NCBI RefSeq assembly: GCF_039543565.1
Contig: NZ_BAABJZ010000099.1
Span: 1 to 64,000 of the forward strand
Direction of reading: 5' to 3'
DNA length: 64,000 nucleotides
Source of the DNA: Ferrimonas pelagia
GTDB lineage: Bacteria; Pseudomonadota; Gammaproteobacteria; Enterobacterales; Shewanellaceae
Shown piece by piece: positions 1 to 8,685 of the stretch; position 1 is the first letter of the stretch; every line of letters begins with the position of its first letter. The position numbers and the translations under genes are program-made. The notes below the pieces were generated by a model that saw nothing but the letters and a program-made list of their open reading frames with translations, had not been told where the DNA came from and searched no databases.

Positions 1-48
1 CCTTTGTACTGCCAATCCGGCGAGAGCGCCATTACCCTCGAGCTGTGA
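1..48 (+). CDS. possible 3' end of a gene entering from the left
   Basis: The first 48 bases are open in frame 1 and end in TGA, reading PLYCQSGESAITLEL. The window edge cuts off everything upstream, so neither family nor function can be given. A short open stretch like this can arise by chance; the call rests only on its position and on the convergent terminator and porin gene that follow. Confidence 0.25.
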   Translation, partial: PLYCQSGESAITLEL

Positions 49-93
49 AGCGTCGTCCCCAGAAATACGCAGTTCGGCGACCACGAAAGAAAA

Positions 94-137
94 ATGCCAG
101 TCAGCTTAACTGACTGGCATTACCGCCCGAAGGCGGT
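94..137 (-). terminator. terminator of the porin gene, two stacked hairpins
   Basis: Positions 94-104 (ATGCCAGTCAG) pair perfectly with 110-120 across a 5-base loop. On the minus strand this stem is followed directly by a T-rich run, as in an intrinsic terminator. A second hairpin, ACCGCC at 122-127 with GGCGGT at 132-137, lies between it and the porin stop codon. Together they end the leftward porin transcript. Confidence 0.8.
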
Positions 138-168
138 GGTTTATCGTTATTAGCGGGTCGCTTCAATA

Positions 169-1218
169 TTAGAAGTAAACGCGCGCGCCAATAGCGAAGT
201 TGTTGTCGTTCTTAGCGACATTACCGTTGGCGTCCAGGACGTCCAGATCGTGCTCAACGGTGTAACCTACGAATGGTACGAAGTTGGAAGCAACATTCCA
301 CTCAACGGTAGCGAAGGTGTGGTTGAAGGCAGCACCGTTCTTACCGAACAGCTCAGTGTCGTTTTCCAGGTACTGGTGCTTCACGGCGTAGGTGAAGGTG
401 CCGGTGCCGTAAGCAGCAACCGCTTCATAGCCAAAGGAGTCGATACCCAAGCCCTGCAGGTTCTCCGCCCAAGAGTAAGCCGCCGCCAAGGACAGGCCGT
501 CACCGTAAGAGCCGTAGTTGGCGGAAACCACTTGGGTGTTTACGTCAACAGTATTGTCGGTAACCATCGCAGGAGAAACAGTTGCGTCAAAGGTCACGTC
601 ACCGCCGCTGTAGGCATAAGCTACGCGCAGATCGCCGTGCTTGTACGCCATACCGATGGAATAGCGATCGTCGAAGTTACCCTGGGCACCCTGGTGCTGA
701 GCAACGAAGCTGAAGTTACCGCCAGCAACATCGAAGTTGTTGGTGTACTGGATGGCGCTGTTGGCACGACCCAGACCCAGATCACCGTGGGAGCCTGCGG
801 CACCACCGTAGGTGTGCAGCGCATCGGAGCTGATGTAGATAGGCTGGTCGGTTGCTTGAGAAGCCACGAAGTAGGCAGACCACTGCTTACCGATGGACAC
901 ACGACCGAAATCTTCGTGGGATACACCGATGTAACCCAGACGGTGGAACAGTACGTTGTCGGCGTCGCCAACTACGTCGGAGAAACCGTATTCAATACGG
1001 GAATCCAGCTTGTAGCCGTTACCCAGATCAGAGTTCCAAGAGAAGTTCATACGTGGGGAGTTACCCGCCACATTTACGTCGCCGTCGGAAGCGTTAGCTT
1101 GGATGGTCATGTGACCGCCGATAGCGAAAGAGTTTTTACCGTCGTCGTACAGTTCAACAGCGGATACGTTTGCGGCCAGCAAAGCTGGGATCGCAGCAGC
1201 GAGCAGTGTCTTTTTCAT
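169..1218 (-). CDS. general outer-membrane porin (OmpC/OmpU-like)
   Basis: The product is 349 residues. It has a clear Sec signal peptide (MKKTLLAAAIPALLAANVSA, cleaved before VELYDDG) and ends in an aromatic residue within GARVYF, the usual C-terminal signature of a trimeric porin beta-barrel. Alternating amphipathic stretches rich in Gly, Tyr, Phe and Asp run through the whole length, as in Gram-negative porins of the Shewanella and Vibrio type. It would form a water-filled channel for small solutes in the outer membrane. It is a single-gene unit with its own terminator; about 240 bp without a gene upstream should carry its promoter. Substrate preference cannot be told from sequence. Confidence 0.9.
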   Translation of the reverse strand: MKKTLLAAAIPALLAANVSAVELYDDGKNSFAIGGHMTIQANASDGDVNVAGNSPRMNFSWNSDLGNGYKLDSRIEYGFSDVVGDADNVLFHRLGYIGVSHEDFGRVSIGKQWSAYFVASQATDQPIYISSDALHTYGGAAGSHGDLGLGRANSAIQYTNNFDVAGGNFSFVAQHQGAQGNFDDRYSIGMAYKHGDLRVAYAYSGGDVTFDATVSPAMVTDNTVDVNTQVVSANYGSYGDGLSLAAAYSWAENLQGLGIDSFGYEAVAAYGTGTFTYAVKHQYLENDTELFGKNGAAFNHTFATVEWNVASNFVPFVGYTVEHDLDVLDANGNVAKNDNNFAIGARVYF

Positions 1219-1458
1219 TTAAGTTTGCCTAACCAATCAAGCGTTCTAATTTATTTGTGTTCCCTGCTAATTCCATGGGAACTTTTTTGTTCATCCGAAA
1301 ACAGGCGACGACATTAGCAAAGGCACGGAAAGGCCAAAAGAGAGAAAGATCACAAAAATACACGTTCGACCGACATTCACCCCAAAAAAGACAGCGAGTT
1401 AACATTCTATTAGCTGATTTGCCCACCCTTTCCAGCTAGAACAACCTGCAAACAACAT

Positions 1459-3777
1459 CTAAAACAGACCCAGTTGATCGCCATCAACCTCATGAAAACC
1501 TATCCCTAATGCTATCAATACCGGTTCAGCGATCGGCTTTAACTGCTTTTCAATATAATGCTCGCGATCCAACTCCCCTTTTCCCTCTTTTTGCGGGTAG
1601 GCACCGGAAAGGCCGATAAAATAACTGATCTGGCTACCTTTGCGGTAATGTTCCTTATTTAACATTGCATTAGCCAGCCTAGCCGCTTGCACATGCGGCG
1701 GTGACGCCTGGTAGGCGTCGAGAGGTTGCCTTAATCGCTTTCGATAAACCAATAGGTGGTCAACGTCGCCACTGCGGATCGCCTTGATCCAACGCTTCAG
1801 CAAAGGCAGCACCGCTCTTCCGGAAAACCAGTCATGGTACAACTCTTGCTGCAACTGCCGAGCCATGGCCGTCCAATCGCTACGCACCGTCTCCATGCCT
1901 TTAAAGATCAGATCGATCTCTCCATCGTTGATCACGGCGCCAACATAGCGCTTTTTAGAGCCAACGAGCGAACCACGGATAGTAGGCATAAAAAAACGAT
2001 CAAACTGCGTTTCAAACTCCAACTCGAGTGCACTCTCTAAGCCGAGCTCAGCCAAGTTGTCGCACCAGGCGGCGTTGATCTTTCGACTCAGCGCCAGACC
2101 GATCGCACGCGCCTGCGACTTTTCACACCCGTCGCCGACATGGACAAAAACAGAATCGGTATCGCCATAGATCACCCTATATCCCTGCTGCTCGATCCAA
2201 ACACGGGTCTGCTTCATGATCTCATGGCCACGCAAGGTGATCGAAGAGGCCAGCTTAGGATCGTGAAAGCGACAGCCGCTGGCCCCTAACACGCCATAGA
2301 AAGAGTTCATCAAGATCTTAATCGCCTGCGACAGCGGTGCATTCTTGTCGCGCTTGGCGAGCTCCCGCTGCTCAGCCAATTCGGCGATCAAGCCCGGTAA
2401 TCTGTGTTGTTCACGATGGAATCGGGCACCACGAAACCCTACAACGCTGGCGTCCTCCGGCGCACGCTCCGCTACGATCATCCCCATCGGATCGATCAGG
2501 AAACTTCGGATAATAGATGGGTACAAACTCTTGAAATCCAGCAACAAAACATTGCGATACAAGCCTGGCATCGAGTCCATGACATACCCGCCCGGACTCG
2601 GTGGGATCGTATGCTCGGTGAGATCCGGCGCCACATAGCCGGCCCGATGCAACAGAGGCAGGTAACGAAAGGTAAACGCCGCCGACGAGCCGCCAGTGCG
2701 ATCCAACTGCAAGCCGGTATTCGATCCCCGTGCCAGCACAAACGCCATCAGATCGGTTTTTTCAAAGATCCGCCACACCAGCTCACAGTCCTTGAGGTTG
2801 TAGTGGGCCAGCGCCAACTTATTGTGATGAAAATTGTGCTCGATCTCCGCCAGCCGGTTAACGCTGTCCTGGCAGGCTTTGCCCTCGCCCAGCAAAGCAT
2901 GGGCGACATTATCCAGTGCAAAACTGTCAAACGAGTAAAACGCCGCTTTCAGCCAGTCAATGCCGTCCAACACCAATCGTCCAGCGATAGAACACTCCCG
3001 GCCCGGCCCCGCCCGCTCCTGCCACGCCGGCTCACTGCCATCCCGCCCTAAGCTCAACCGGATCCCATATAGCTGTGCGCGTTTGTGCAGCAAAGCCAGA
3101 TCAAAATGGGCGACGGACCAACCGATGATCGCATCGGGATCATGCTGTTCAAACCAATGCAGCGTGGCCCGCAGCAGTTCAGCTTCGTTTTCCACAAAAT
3201 GAAGGTAGCTGGGGGCGGGCTCCGCCGGCGCAGGGCCGATCATCCATACGCTCTGCTCTCCCTCATGGTAAAAGCCGATGGAGTACAACTCGCCGTGCCG
3301 GCTGCACTCAATGTCCAGCGACACCATACTGGGCTGATGTTGAGGCTGCGCTGGCCGCATCGCCAGCAAGCGGTGGCCTTGCGCTCTGACGGTCACGCCA
3401 TTACGGATAAAACGCGCCATCAGGTATCGCTCTTGCGGAGCAATGTCCGCTTCGAGCAATGACCAGCCTGACGCCTGCGCCTGTTGCCGCACTTGCCGCC
3501 ACAGCTTGGGGGCAACCACGTCCAGCGCCCACACGGGCTGGTGACTGAAATCTTGCGCAGGCACCGCCGTCAACTCCCAACCCGGCCGCTGCCCCAACCA
3601 TTGCCGCCATCGCCGCGCATCACTCTCGCGCACAAAACCGCGCCAGCGCTGTTCAGCCAAAGTGACGCAGCGGGGCCCATGCTCGGTGCTCAACCAGTAG
3701 ATCAGCTCGGCCCCTGAGGCGTGAGCACGATGTTCGCGGCTTAAGATCCAGCCGTCGCAGAGAGAAATGCAATCCAT
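1459..3777 (-). CDS. polB: DNA polymerase II (family B, SOS-induced)
   Basis: This family-B DNA polymerase acts in replication restart and bypass of DNA damage. The protein is 772 residues from the ATG at 3777 (E. coli Pol II is 783). The 3'-5' exonuclease motif DIECSRHGELYSIG is near residue 155. Polymerase motif DFKSLYPSIIR is near 410 and the catalytic YGDTDS near 540. The protein ends in QLGLF, which fits a beta-clamp binding motif. An in-frame TTG 18 bases upstream (3795) is possible, but the ATG start aligns better with the family. The gene diverges from dinG, and the LexA box between them predicts SOS induction. Confidence 0.96.
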   Translation of the reverse strand: MDCISLCDGWILSREHRAHASGAELIYWLSTEHGPRCVTLAEQRWRGFVRESDARRWRQWLGQRPGWELTAVPAQDFSHQPVWALDVVAPKLWRQVRQQAQASGWSLLEADIAPQERYLMARFIRNGVTVRAQGHRLLAMRPAQPQHQPSMVSLDIECSRHGELYSIGFYHEGEQSVWMIGPAPAEPAPSYLHFVENEAELLRATLHWFEQHDPDAIIGWSVAHFDLALLHKRAQLYGIRLSLGRDGSEPAWQERAGPGRECSIAGRLVLDGIDWLKAAFYSFDSFALDNVAHALLGEGKACQDSVNRLAEIEHNFHHNKLALAHYNLKDCELVWRIFEKTDLMAFVLARGSNTGLQLDRTGGSSAAFTFRYLPLLHRAGYVAPDLTEHTIPPSPGGYVMDSMPGLYRNVLLLDFKSLYPSIIRSFLIDPMGMIVAERAPEDASVVGFRGARFHREQHRLPGLIAELAEQRELAKRDKNAPLSQAIKILMNSFYGVLGASGCRFHDPKLASSITLRGHEIMKQTRVWIEQQGYRVIYGDTDSVFVHVGDGCEKSQARAIGLALSRKINAAWCDNLAELGLESALELEFETQFDRFFMPTIRGSLVGSKKRYVGAVINDGEIDLIFKGMETVRSDWTAMARQLQQELYHDWFSGRAVLPLLKRWIKAIRSGDVDHLLVYRKRLRQPLDAYQASPPHVQAARLANAMLNKEHYRKGSQISYFIGLSGAYPQKEGKGELDREHYIEKQLKPIAEPVLIALGIGFHEVDGDQLGLF

Positions 3778-3798
3778 CTGCACATTGTCGGTCAACTA

Positions 3799-3814
3799 CT
3801 GGTAATATGTACAG
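3799..3814. promoter_or_regulatory. LexA box shared by polB and dinG
   Basis: CTGGTAATATGTACAG fits the LexA operator pattern CTG-N10-CAG with an AT-rich centre. It lies 21 bases before the polB ATG and 33 bases before the dinG ATG, between two divergent genes that are both known SOS genes in E. coli. One repressor site probably controls both promoters. Confidence 0.8.
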
Positions 3815-3847
3815 CCGATCCGTTATCCCGCAGCGTCAGAAGGTCAC

Positions 3848-5923
3848 ATGCTCAGCGACAAAGTCAAAAAAGCCACGCGCACGGCGTACAACAACCTCGC
3901 CGAAGCCATTCCCAACTTTGTCCGTCGCAAAGAGCAGAATTACCTGATCGCCGAGATCGCCAAGACCCTGTCCGGCAGTTACGACAAGGAACGCCGGATC
4001 GTCGTGGTTCAAGCCGGCACGGGAACGGGCAAATCCCTGGCCTACGCGCTCGGTGCTCTGCCTCTGGCCCTAGCGCAAGGCAAAAAGATCTGCATCTCAA
4101 CCGCCACAGTGGCACTGCAAGAGCAGTTGGTAAACAAAGATCTGCCGCTACTGCAGCGCCACAGCGGTTTGGAATTCCGCTATGGCTTGGCCAAAGGACG
4201 TCAACGCTACGTCTGTCTATCCAAGCTGGAGTTGCTCGCCGGTGAGGTGCCTGATAACCAGCAAGCACTGTGGGAGAGCAAACCCGCCGACGGCGATGTT
4301 GCCTTACTGAAGCGGCTGCACACCGCTTACCATGAAGGCAAATGGGACGGCGAGATCGACTCAGTGCCGGAGCCCGTGGCCGATCACCTTTGGCAGCAGA
4401 TTAGCTCCGACAAACACAGTTGCAATCGCCAACTGCCTGCTCACCGACATTGTCCGTTTCACAAGAGCCGGGAGAAGATGGACAGTTGGGATGTACTGAT
4501 CATCAACCACAGCCTACTGATGGCGGATCTTGAGCTGGGCGGAGGCAAGATCCTGCCCGATCCAGACAGCATGTATTACATCATGGATGAGGCCCACCAC
4601 CTGCCACAGGTGGCCAGGGACTTTTCGGCCGCCAGTGCGCGAGTCAAAGGCTCAGTGGAAAGCCTGGGCAAGCTGGAAAAGCTGGCACATAAGCTGGCAC
4701 GAGAGTTGGCTTCCGACAAACCCGCCATTCTCGCCTCTGAGCTGTCCGACGACATTGCTGCGCAGTGCGAGGGCCTGGGGCAACTGCAGGCCTTCTGCGA
4801 CAACAACGCCTTCCTGTTTGACAATGAAGATCGGCGTCACCGCTTTGCCGGGGGCGTTCTGCCAGCCGGCTTGGTGACGCTGGCCGAGAACCTGGAAACC
4901 GCCAGTAAAGCCGCCAGCAAAAAGCTCAACAAATTACAGCAAATGCTGATGGAGGCGATCAAAGACGGCGAGCTTAAGAGCCACAAAGCGGAGCCGCTGG
5001 TGGCAGAGCTGGGCTTTGCCCTCCAGCGACAGGAAGCGCAATTAGCGGCCTGGCAGATGTTAGCGAAGCCGGTTCCGGACAAAGGTGCACCACAAGCCCG
5101 CTGGGTAGAAAAGGTCGACGGCAAGCTGGACGACTTTCTGTTCTGTGCCTCTCCGATCGAGATCGGCTTCCTGCTCGAAGAGATGCTCTGGAGCAAAGCG
5201 GCCGGGGCCGCGTTGCTCTCCGCCACGCTGATGGCCATGGGCAACTTTGAGCACTACCGCCATCAGATCGGCTTACGCAGCAACGATGGCACCCGCTTTA
5301 TCAACCTGCCGTCGCCGTTCGACTATCAGCAAAACGCCACCCTGTTTTTGCCCAAGATGAAGGTTGAACCCACACACGATGAGTTCAGTGAAACGCTCAA
5401 CCAAATGATCCCCGAGCTATTGGAGGAACAAACCGCCAGTTTGGTGCTGTTTACCTCCTACCGGCAGATGGAGTCCGTCGCCGAGTCCCTGCGCCGTTTT
5501 AAGCGGCTGCCCGTCTTGGTCCAAGGTGAATCGCCCAGGCAGGATCTGATCCGCGAGCATAAGGCGCGGATCGATGCGGGTAAGCCCTCCATTTTGATGG
5601 GCACGGGCAGCTTCTCCGAAGGGCTCGATCTTCCCGGTGATTACCTCACCAACCTGATCGTCACCCGCCTGCCTTTCGCCGTACCGACGTCGCCGGTGGA
5701 TCAGGCCCACGCCGAATACATCAAAGCCAAAGGCGGCAACCCGTTCCTGCAGCTTACGGTCCCCGATGCGGCCAAAAAACTGGTCCAAGCCTGTGGTCGA
5801 TTGCTGCGAAACGAGCAGGATTATGGCAGGATCACCATCCTGGATCGCCGTTTGATCACCAAGCGTTACGGCAGTTCGCTATTGGACTCGCTACCGCCCT
5901 ATCGTCGCCATATTGAATACTGA
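3848..5923 (+). CDS. dinG: ATP-dependent DNA helicase DinG, iron-sulphur XPD family
   Basis: DinG unwinds DNA 5'-3' and resolves R-loops, D-loops and replication-transcription conflicts. The protein is 691 residues. Walker A AGTGTGKS is at 56-63, the DEAH box at 247-250, and helicase motifs continue to a C-terminal QACGRLLRNEQDYGR (motif VI). E. coli DinG binds a 4Fe-4S cluster with four cysteines. Here C123, C192 and C202 are present, but the cysteine expected between the last two is missing. A TGC does occur there, at 4434-4436, out of frame. The AAGG before the ATG supports the start. A LexA box lies just upstream. Confidence 0.95.
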   Translation: MLSDKVKKATRTAYNNLAEAIPNFVRRKEQNYLIAEIAKTLSGSYDKERRIVVVQAGTGTGKSLAYALGALPLALAQGKKICISTATVALQEQLVNKDLPLLQRHSGLEFRYGLAKGRQRYVCLSKLELLAGEVPDNQQALWESKPADGDVALLKRLHTAYHEGKWDGEIDSVPEPVADHLWQQISSDKHSCNRQLPAHRHCPFHKSREKMDSWDVLIINHSLLMADLELGGGKILPDPDSMYYIMDEAHHLPQVARDFSAASARVKGSVESLGKLEKLAHKLARELASDKPAILASELSDDIAAQCEGLGQLQAFCDNNAFLFDNEDRRHRFAGGVLPAGLVTLAENLETASKAASKKLNKLQQMLMEAIKDGELKSHKAEPLVAELGFALQRQEAQLAAWQMLAKPVPDKGAPQARWVEKVDGKLDDFLFCASPIEIGFLLEEMLWSKAAGAALLSATLMAMGNFEHYRHQIGLRSNDGTRFINLPSPFDYQQNATLFLPKMKVEPTHDEFSETLNQMIPELLEEQTASLVLFTSYRQMESVAESLRRFKRLPVLVQGESPRQDLIREHKARIDAGKPSILMGTGSFSEGLDLPGDYLTNLIVTRLPFAVPTSPVDQAHAEYIKAKGGNPFLQLTVPDAAKKLVQACGRLLRNEQDYGRITILDRRLITKRYGSSLLDSLPPYRRHIEY

Positions 5924-5946
5924 GCAAAGCTCACTGGAGTGTTATT

Positions 5947-6720
5947 TTGGAGCTGGCTCTCTCGTATGATGTCCTCGCGGCCCTCGCGGCCGTTGCCTTT
6001 ATTGCCGGATTTGTCGACGCCATCGCCGGTGGCGGTGGCCTACTGACCATCCCAGCGCTGCTCACTGCCGGCTTACCGCCCCACCTCGCGCTGGGCACCA
6101 ATAAACTGGCCGCAACCTTTGGCTCGGCCACGGCCAGTTGGACCTTTTATCGCAAAAAACTGTTTGATCCCCGCTTCTGGCGGCGCTCGTTCATCGCGAC
6201 CTTTATTGGTGCCATGATCGGCACCTTGACCGTCAGCGTGGTCAGCGTCGACTGGCTGGATAAGCTTTTGCCGCTGTTGATCATCGCCATCGCGGTCCAC
6301 ACCCTGCTCACCCGCGCCCCAAAAGAGGAGCAGCATCAACTGCCCACGCGCACCCCCAGCATTCTACGGCGCCAGTGGGGGCAAGGACTCAGCATCGGTT
6401 TCTATGACGGTTTTGCCGGCCCCGGCACCGGCGCATTCTGGACGGCGTCCTCCATGGTGCTGTATCGGATGAACATCCTACTCAGCTCCGGCCTGGCCAG
6501 AACCATGAACTTCATCAGCAACGCCACCTCATTAGGCTTTTTCATTGCGCTGGGCTCGGTCAACTTTAGCCTAGGGATCACCATGGGGATCTCACTGATG
6601 ATCGGCGCGTGGATCGGCGCACACTCCGCCATCCGATTTGGCGGACGATTTATCCGCCCGGTCTTCATTACCATGGTGATGTTGATCGCAGCCAAACTGG
6701 CGTGGGAGGCCTGGCTATGA
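5947..6720 (+). CDS. TSUP-family membrane permease (YfcA-like)
   Basis: This is a 257-residue polytopic inner-membrane protein of the TauE/SafE (TSUP) family, close in length to E. coli YfcA. The N-terminal half carries the family's glycine-rich IAGFVDAIAGGGGLLTIPAL and ALGTNKLAATFGS. The second half repeats the pattern with GFYDGFAGPGTGAFW. Family members move sulphur-containing or organic anions; the substrate here is unknown. The start is TTG, supported by GGAG eight bases upstream. The stop overlaps the priC start (ATGA), so the two are co-translated. The 23-bp gap from dinG suggests read-through from the SOS promoter. Confidence 0.88.
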   Translation: MELALSYDVLAALAAVAFIAGFVDAIAGGGGLLTIPALLTAGLPPHLALGTNKLAATFGSATASWTFYRKKLFDPRFWRRSFIATFIGAMIGTLTVSVVSVDWLDKLLPLLIIAIAVHTLLTRAPKEEQHQLPTRTPSILRRQWGQGLSIGFYDGFAGPGTGAFWTASSMVLYRMNILLSSGLARTMNFISNATSLGFFIALGSVNFSLGITMGISLMIGAWIGAHSAIRFGGRFIRPVFITMVMLIAAKLAWEAWL

Positions 6721-7343
6721 AACCGCCATTGGTGATCAAACTGCGTGAACAGCTCAATCAATTGGAACAACGGATCCAACATCATGATGCGCAGCTCACC
6801 GATGCCAACAAAAAGTGGCTGGCCCACAAATCGCGCTTTCATGATCAACTGTTTGACCATCAGGGTGCCAGTCTTGCCGGCTGCCTCACCGTCCTGCGTA
6901 AAGATCTCAAGCAGATCGAACAGCTGCTGCAGATCGGCGCCACCGGCGAGACCGTCGAGCTGGCCTGTCAGCGCTTCAGTGGCCGCTTCCAAGCACTGCT
7001 TCAAGCTGTCGCCAACACCCAAACCGCCACACGCGGGATCCAAAACAGCGCCTATAAGCGTCGCTCCAGTGCCAATGCGGATGCGGGGTACCAATGGATC
7101 GCGCAGAACATCATGAATTCCAGTCACAAGCTGTATCAGGAGCTCAATAAGCACCGCAACTGGGAGCAAAAAATGCAGCAGAAGATCCAACAACTTGAAC
7201 ACGCCCTTGACAACTATCGAGGGGGCGACAAAATCACACTACAAAATGAGATCCTGGCGCAGCATAAGCGCCTCGGAAAATGTCGACAAGCCATGACCTA
7301 TATCGAGCAAAGAATAGCCTGGCTCGAAAAACCCAAATACTGA
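6717..7343 (+). CDS. priC: primosomal replication protein N'' (PriC)
   Basis: PriC helps reload the replicative helicase at stalled forks. I place the start at the ATG that overlaps the stop of the upstream permease gene, giving 208 residues beginning MKPPLVIKLREQLNQLEQR. A start 108 bases upstream would lie inside the permease gene. The sequence is strongly helical and rich in Gln, Leu and basic residues, with a central ARG-rich turn, as in the PriB/PriC domain family. It is longer than E. coli PriC (175). Its place after dinG and polB puts three replication-repair genes together. Confidence 0.82.
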   Translation: MKPPLVIKLREQLNQLEQRIQHHDAQLTDANKKWLAHKSRFHDQLFDHQGASLAGCLTVLRKDLKQIEQLLQIGATGETVELACQRFSGRFQALLQAVANTQTATRGIQNSAYKRRSSANADAGYQWIAQNIMNSSHKLYQELNKHRNWEQKMQQKIQQLEHALDNYRGGDKITLQNEILAQHKRLGKCRQAMTYIEQRIAWLEKPKY

Positions 7344-7358
7344 TAACAAGGAGCCGTT

Positions 7359-8036
7359 ATGAACAGGGCCTTTGCCTTCTCACTGATCCTCGCCCTCAGC
7401 CCAACAGGTTGGGCCAATAGCTTAACCATTCCGCTCGAATTTGAGTATTTGGCGGTTAACGGCGAAAAGATCACCTCTTCCTTATTCAGCCACAAAGACA
7501 AGGTGGATCTGAAGCCCGGCGTCAATAAGATCGCCATTCAATACAAAGATCTGATCCGGGAAGCGATCGGCGACAACCATAAGCGCGTCAGCTCCAACCC
7601 CTTTGTCATCACCCTGGATGCCGCGCCAGACGAAGACTACCGCTTACTGCCCGCCAGCAAGATCCGTGACATCAAAGAGGCGGAGCGCTTTGCCCAAGCG
7701 CCCAAACTGAAGATCCTCACCAGCAACAAGCAAGAGGTGCCATTCCAGTTTGCTCTCACGCAAGGCGATGATCCAAATATGCTGGAGCAACTGATGGGCG
7801 CACCTGCCCCCGCACAAAGCCTGGAGCAACAAGCCATCGCCGCCAGTGCCGCCACGAGCGTTGGGGCCGTCGTCGCCACGGCTCCCACCTCCACCGATCT
7901 CGAAGCGACCACCGCCGCACCAACTTCCGCCGGTGACAACGCCATTCAGGCAGAAGCCATGCTCAAATACTGGTGGCAACAGGCCGACGAACCCACCCGC
8001 AAAGCCTTCATGAGCTGGGCAGTGCAACAGCTCTGA
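7359..8036 (+). CDS. DUF2057 family exported protein (YccT/CsgI-like)
   Basis: The 225-residue protein has a Sec signal peptide (first 19 residues, ending GWA) and the DUF2057 pattern: LTIPLEFEYLAVNGEKI, then DLKPGVNKIAIQYKDLI, a phosphate-free beta-rich core, and a long Ala/Thr-rich tail. In E. coli the homologue YccT (CsgI) restrains curli assembly in the periplasm. No curli genes are visible here, so that role should not be assumed. It follows priC by 15 bases with an AAGGAG site and is probably part of the same transcript. Confidence 0.8.
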   Translation: MNRAFAFSLILALSPTGWANSLTIPLEFEYLAVNGEKITSSLFSHKDKVDLKPGVNKIAIQYKDLIREAIGDNHKRVSSNPFVITLDAAPDEDYRLLPASKIRDIKEAERFAQAPKLKILTSNKQEVPFQFALTQGDDPNMLEQLMGAPAPAQSLEQQAIAASAATSVGAVVATAPTSTDLEATTAAPTSAGDNAIQAEAMLKYWWQQADEPTRKAFMSWAVQQL

Positions 8037-8172
8037 CCATCGATTTGTCATGGTTGCAAAGCATGCCCGATGTTTCGAGTATGCTTTGCATGCCAGCTCT
8101 GTCGCACAAGCGCTTATCTGCGCTGATTGCCCCGTATTCTTCCCATAGGCTCCCTCCCAAGAACACGAGCAA

Positions 8173-8367
8173 ATGACCCACCTAGTCGCGCCCAACAAAG
8201 TTGGGCTAATTTACCAACTCAACGACATCGACATCACCAGCGAAGATCCATTAGCCTGTATCCAGGCTCATAAAGAAGTGGGCTTTGCCCAGCGCCGCGG
8301 GATCATTGGGTCAAAGTCAAAAACGACGAGCCGACATGGGGACATTAACGCCGAGCGGCTCAAGTGA
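8173..8367 (+). CDS. short ORF of doubtful reality
   Basis: A 64-codon ORF lies in the 370-bp gap between the DUF2057 and ComFB genes. It begins MTHLVAPNKVGLIYQLNDID and becomes basic and low in hydrophobic residues near its end. I recognise no domain. The ribosome binding site is poor (GAGC). It may be chance coding potential within the ComFB leader. No other signal was seen in this gap. Confidence 0.22.
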   Translation: MTHLVAPNKVGLIYQLNDIDITSEDPLACIQAHKEVGFAQRRGIIGSKSKTTSRHGDINAERLK

Positions 8368-8404
8368 ACGCACAGGACGCGCTGAGCGCCATAGGGAGGC
8401 AACA

Positions 8405-8668
8405 ATGAGTTGGGAAATTCAGAACTATTACGAGCTCTTATTGCAAGACGCACTGCAAAGCCGTCGACTGCATGAAAAACTGGCGCAAGACCCACTGACC
8501 GATCTCATCTGCCTGGCCTTAAACAAACTGCCGGCGCGCTATATCCGCTATCAGGTCGATATGGCAAACTACGTGGTTGGTGATGAGCGCCGCAACATGG
8601 AGTTGCAGGTCGAACAAGCACTGGATGACGCACTGTTTTTCCTGCACGAGCACCCTCGGCAGGACTGA
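8405..8668 (+). CDS. ComFB-family small protein
   Basis: The 87-residue protein carries the ComFB signature around LALNKLPARYIRYQVDMAN, residues 36-54. The ATG at 8405 has an excellent GGGAGG seven bases upstream and was chosen over an in-frame upstream start. ComFB-type proteins occur in an operon with late competence genes in Bacillus, and members have been reported to bind cyclic di-GMP. In Gram-negative bacteria their job is little known. No competence gene is near. The next gene starts 17 bases downstream, suggesting co-transcription. Confidence 0.75.
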   Translation: MSWEIQNYYELLLQDALQSRRLHEKLAQDPLTDLICLALNKLPARYIRYQVDMANYVVGDERRNMELQVEQALDDALFFLHEHPRQD

Positions 8669-8685
8669 TCTTCAGGAGATCTTCG

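Noticed and set aside
250..1317. 355-codon frame antisense to the porin
   Set aside because: The minus-strand porin has a signal peptide, barrel pattern and terminator; the antisense frame has none of these.
1229..1439. Short frames upstream of the porin on both strands
   Set aside because: They lie in the porin promoter region and lack ribosome sites or similarity.
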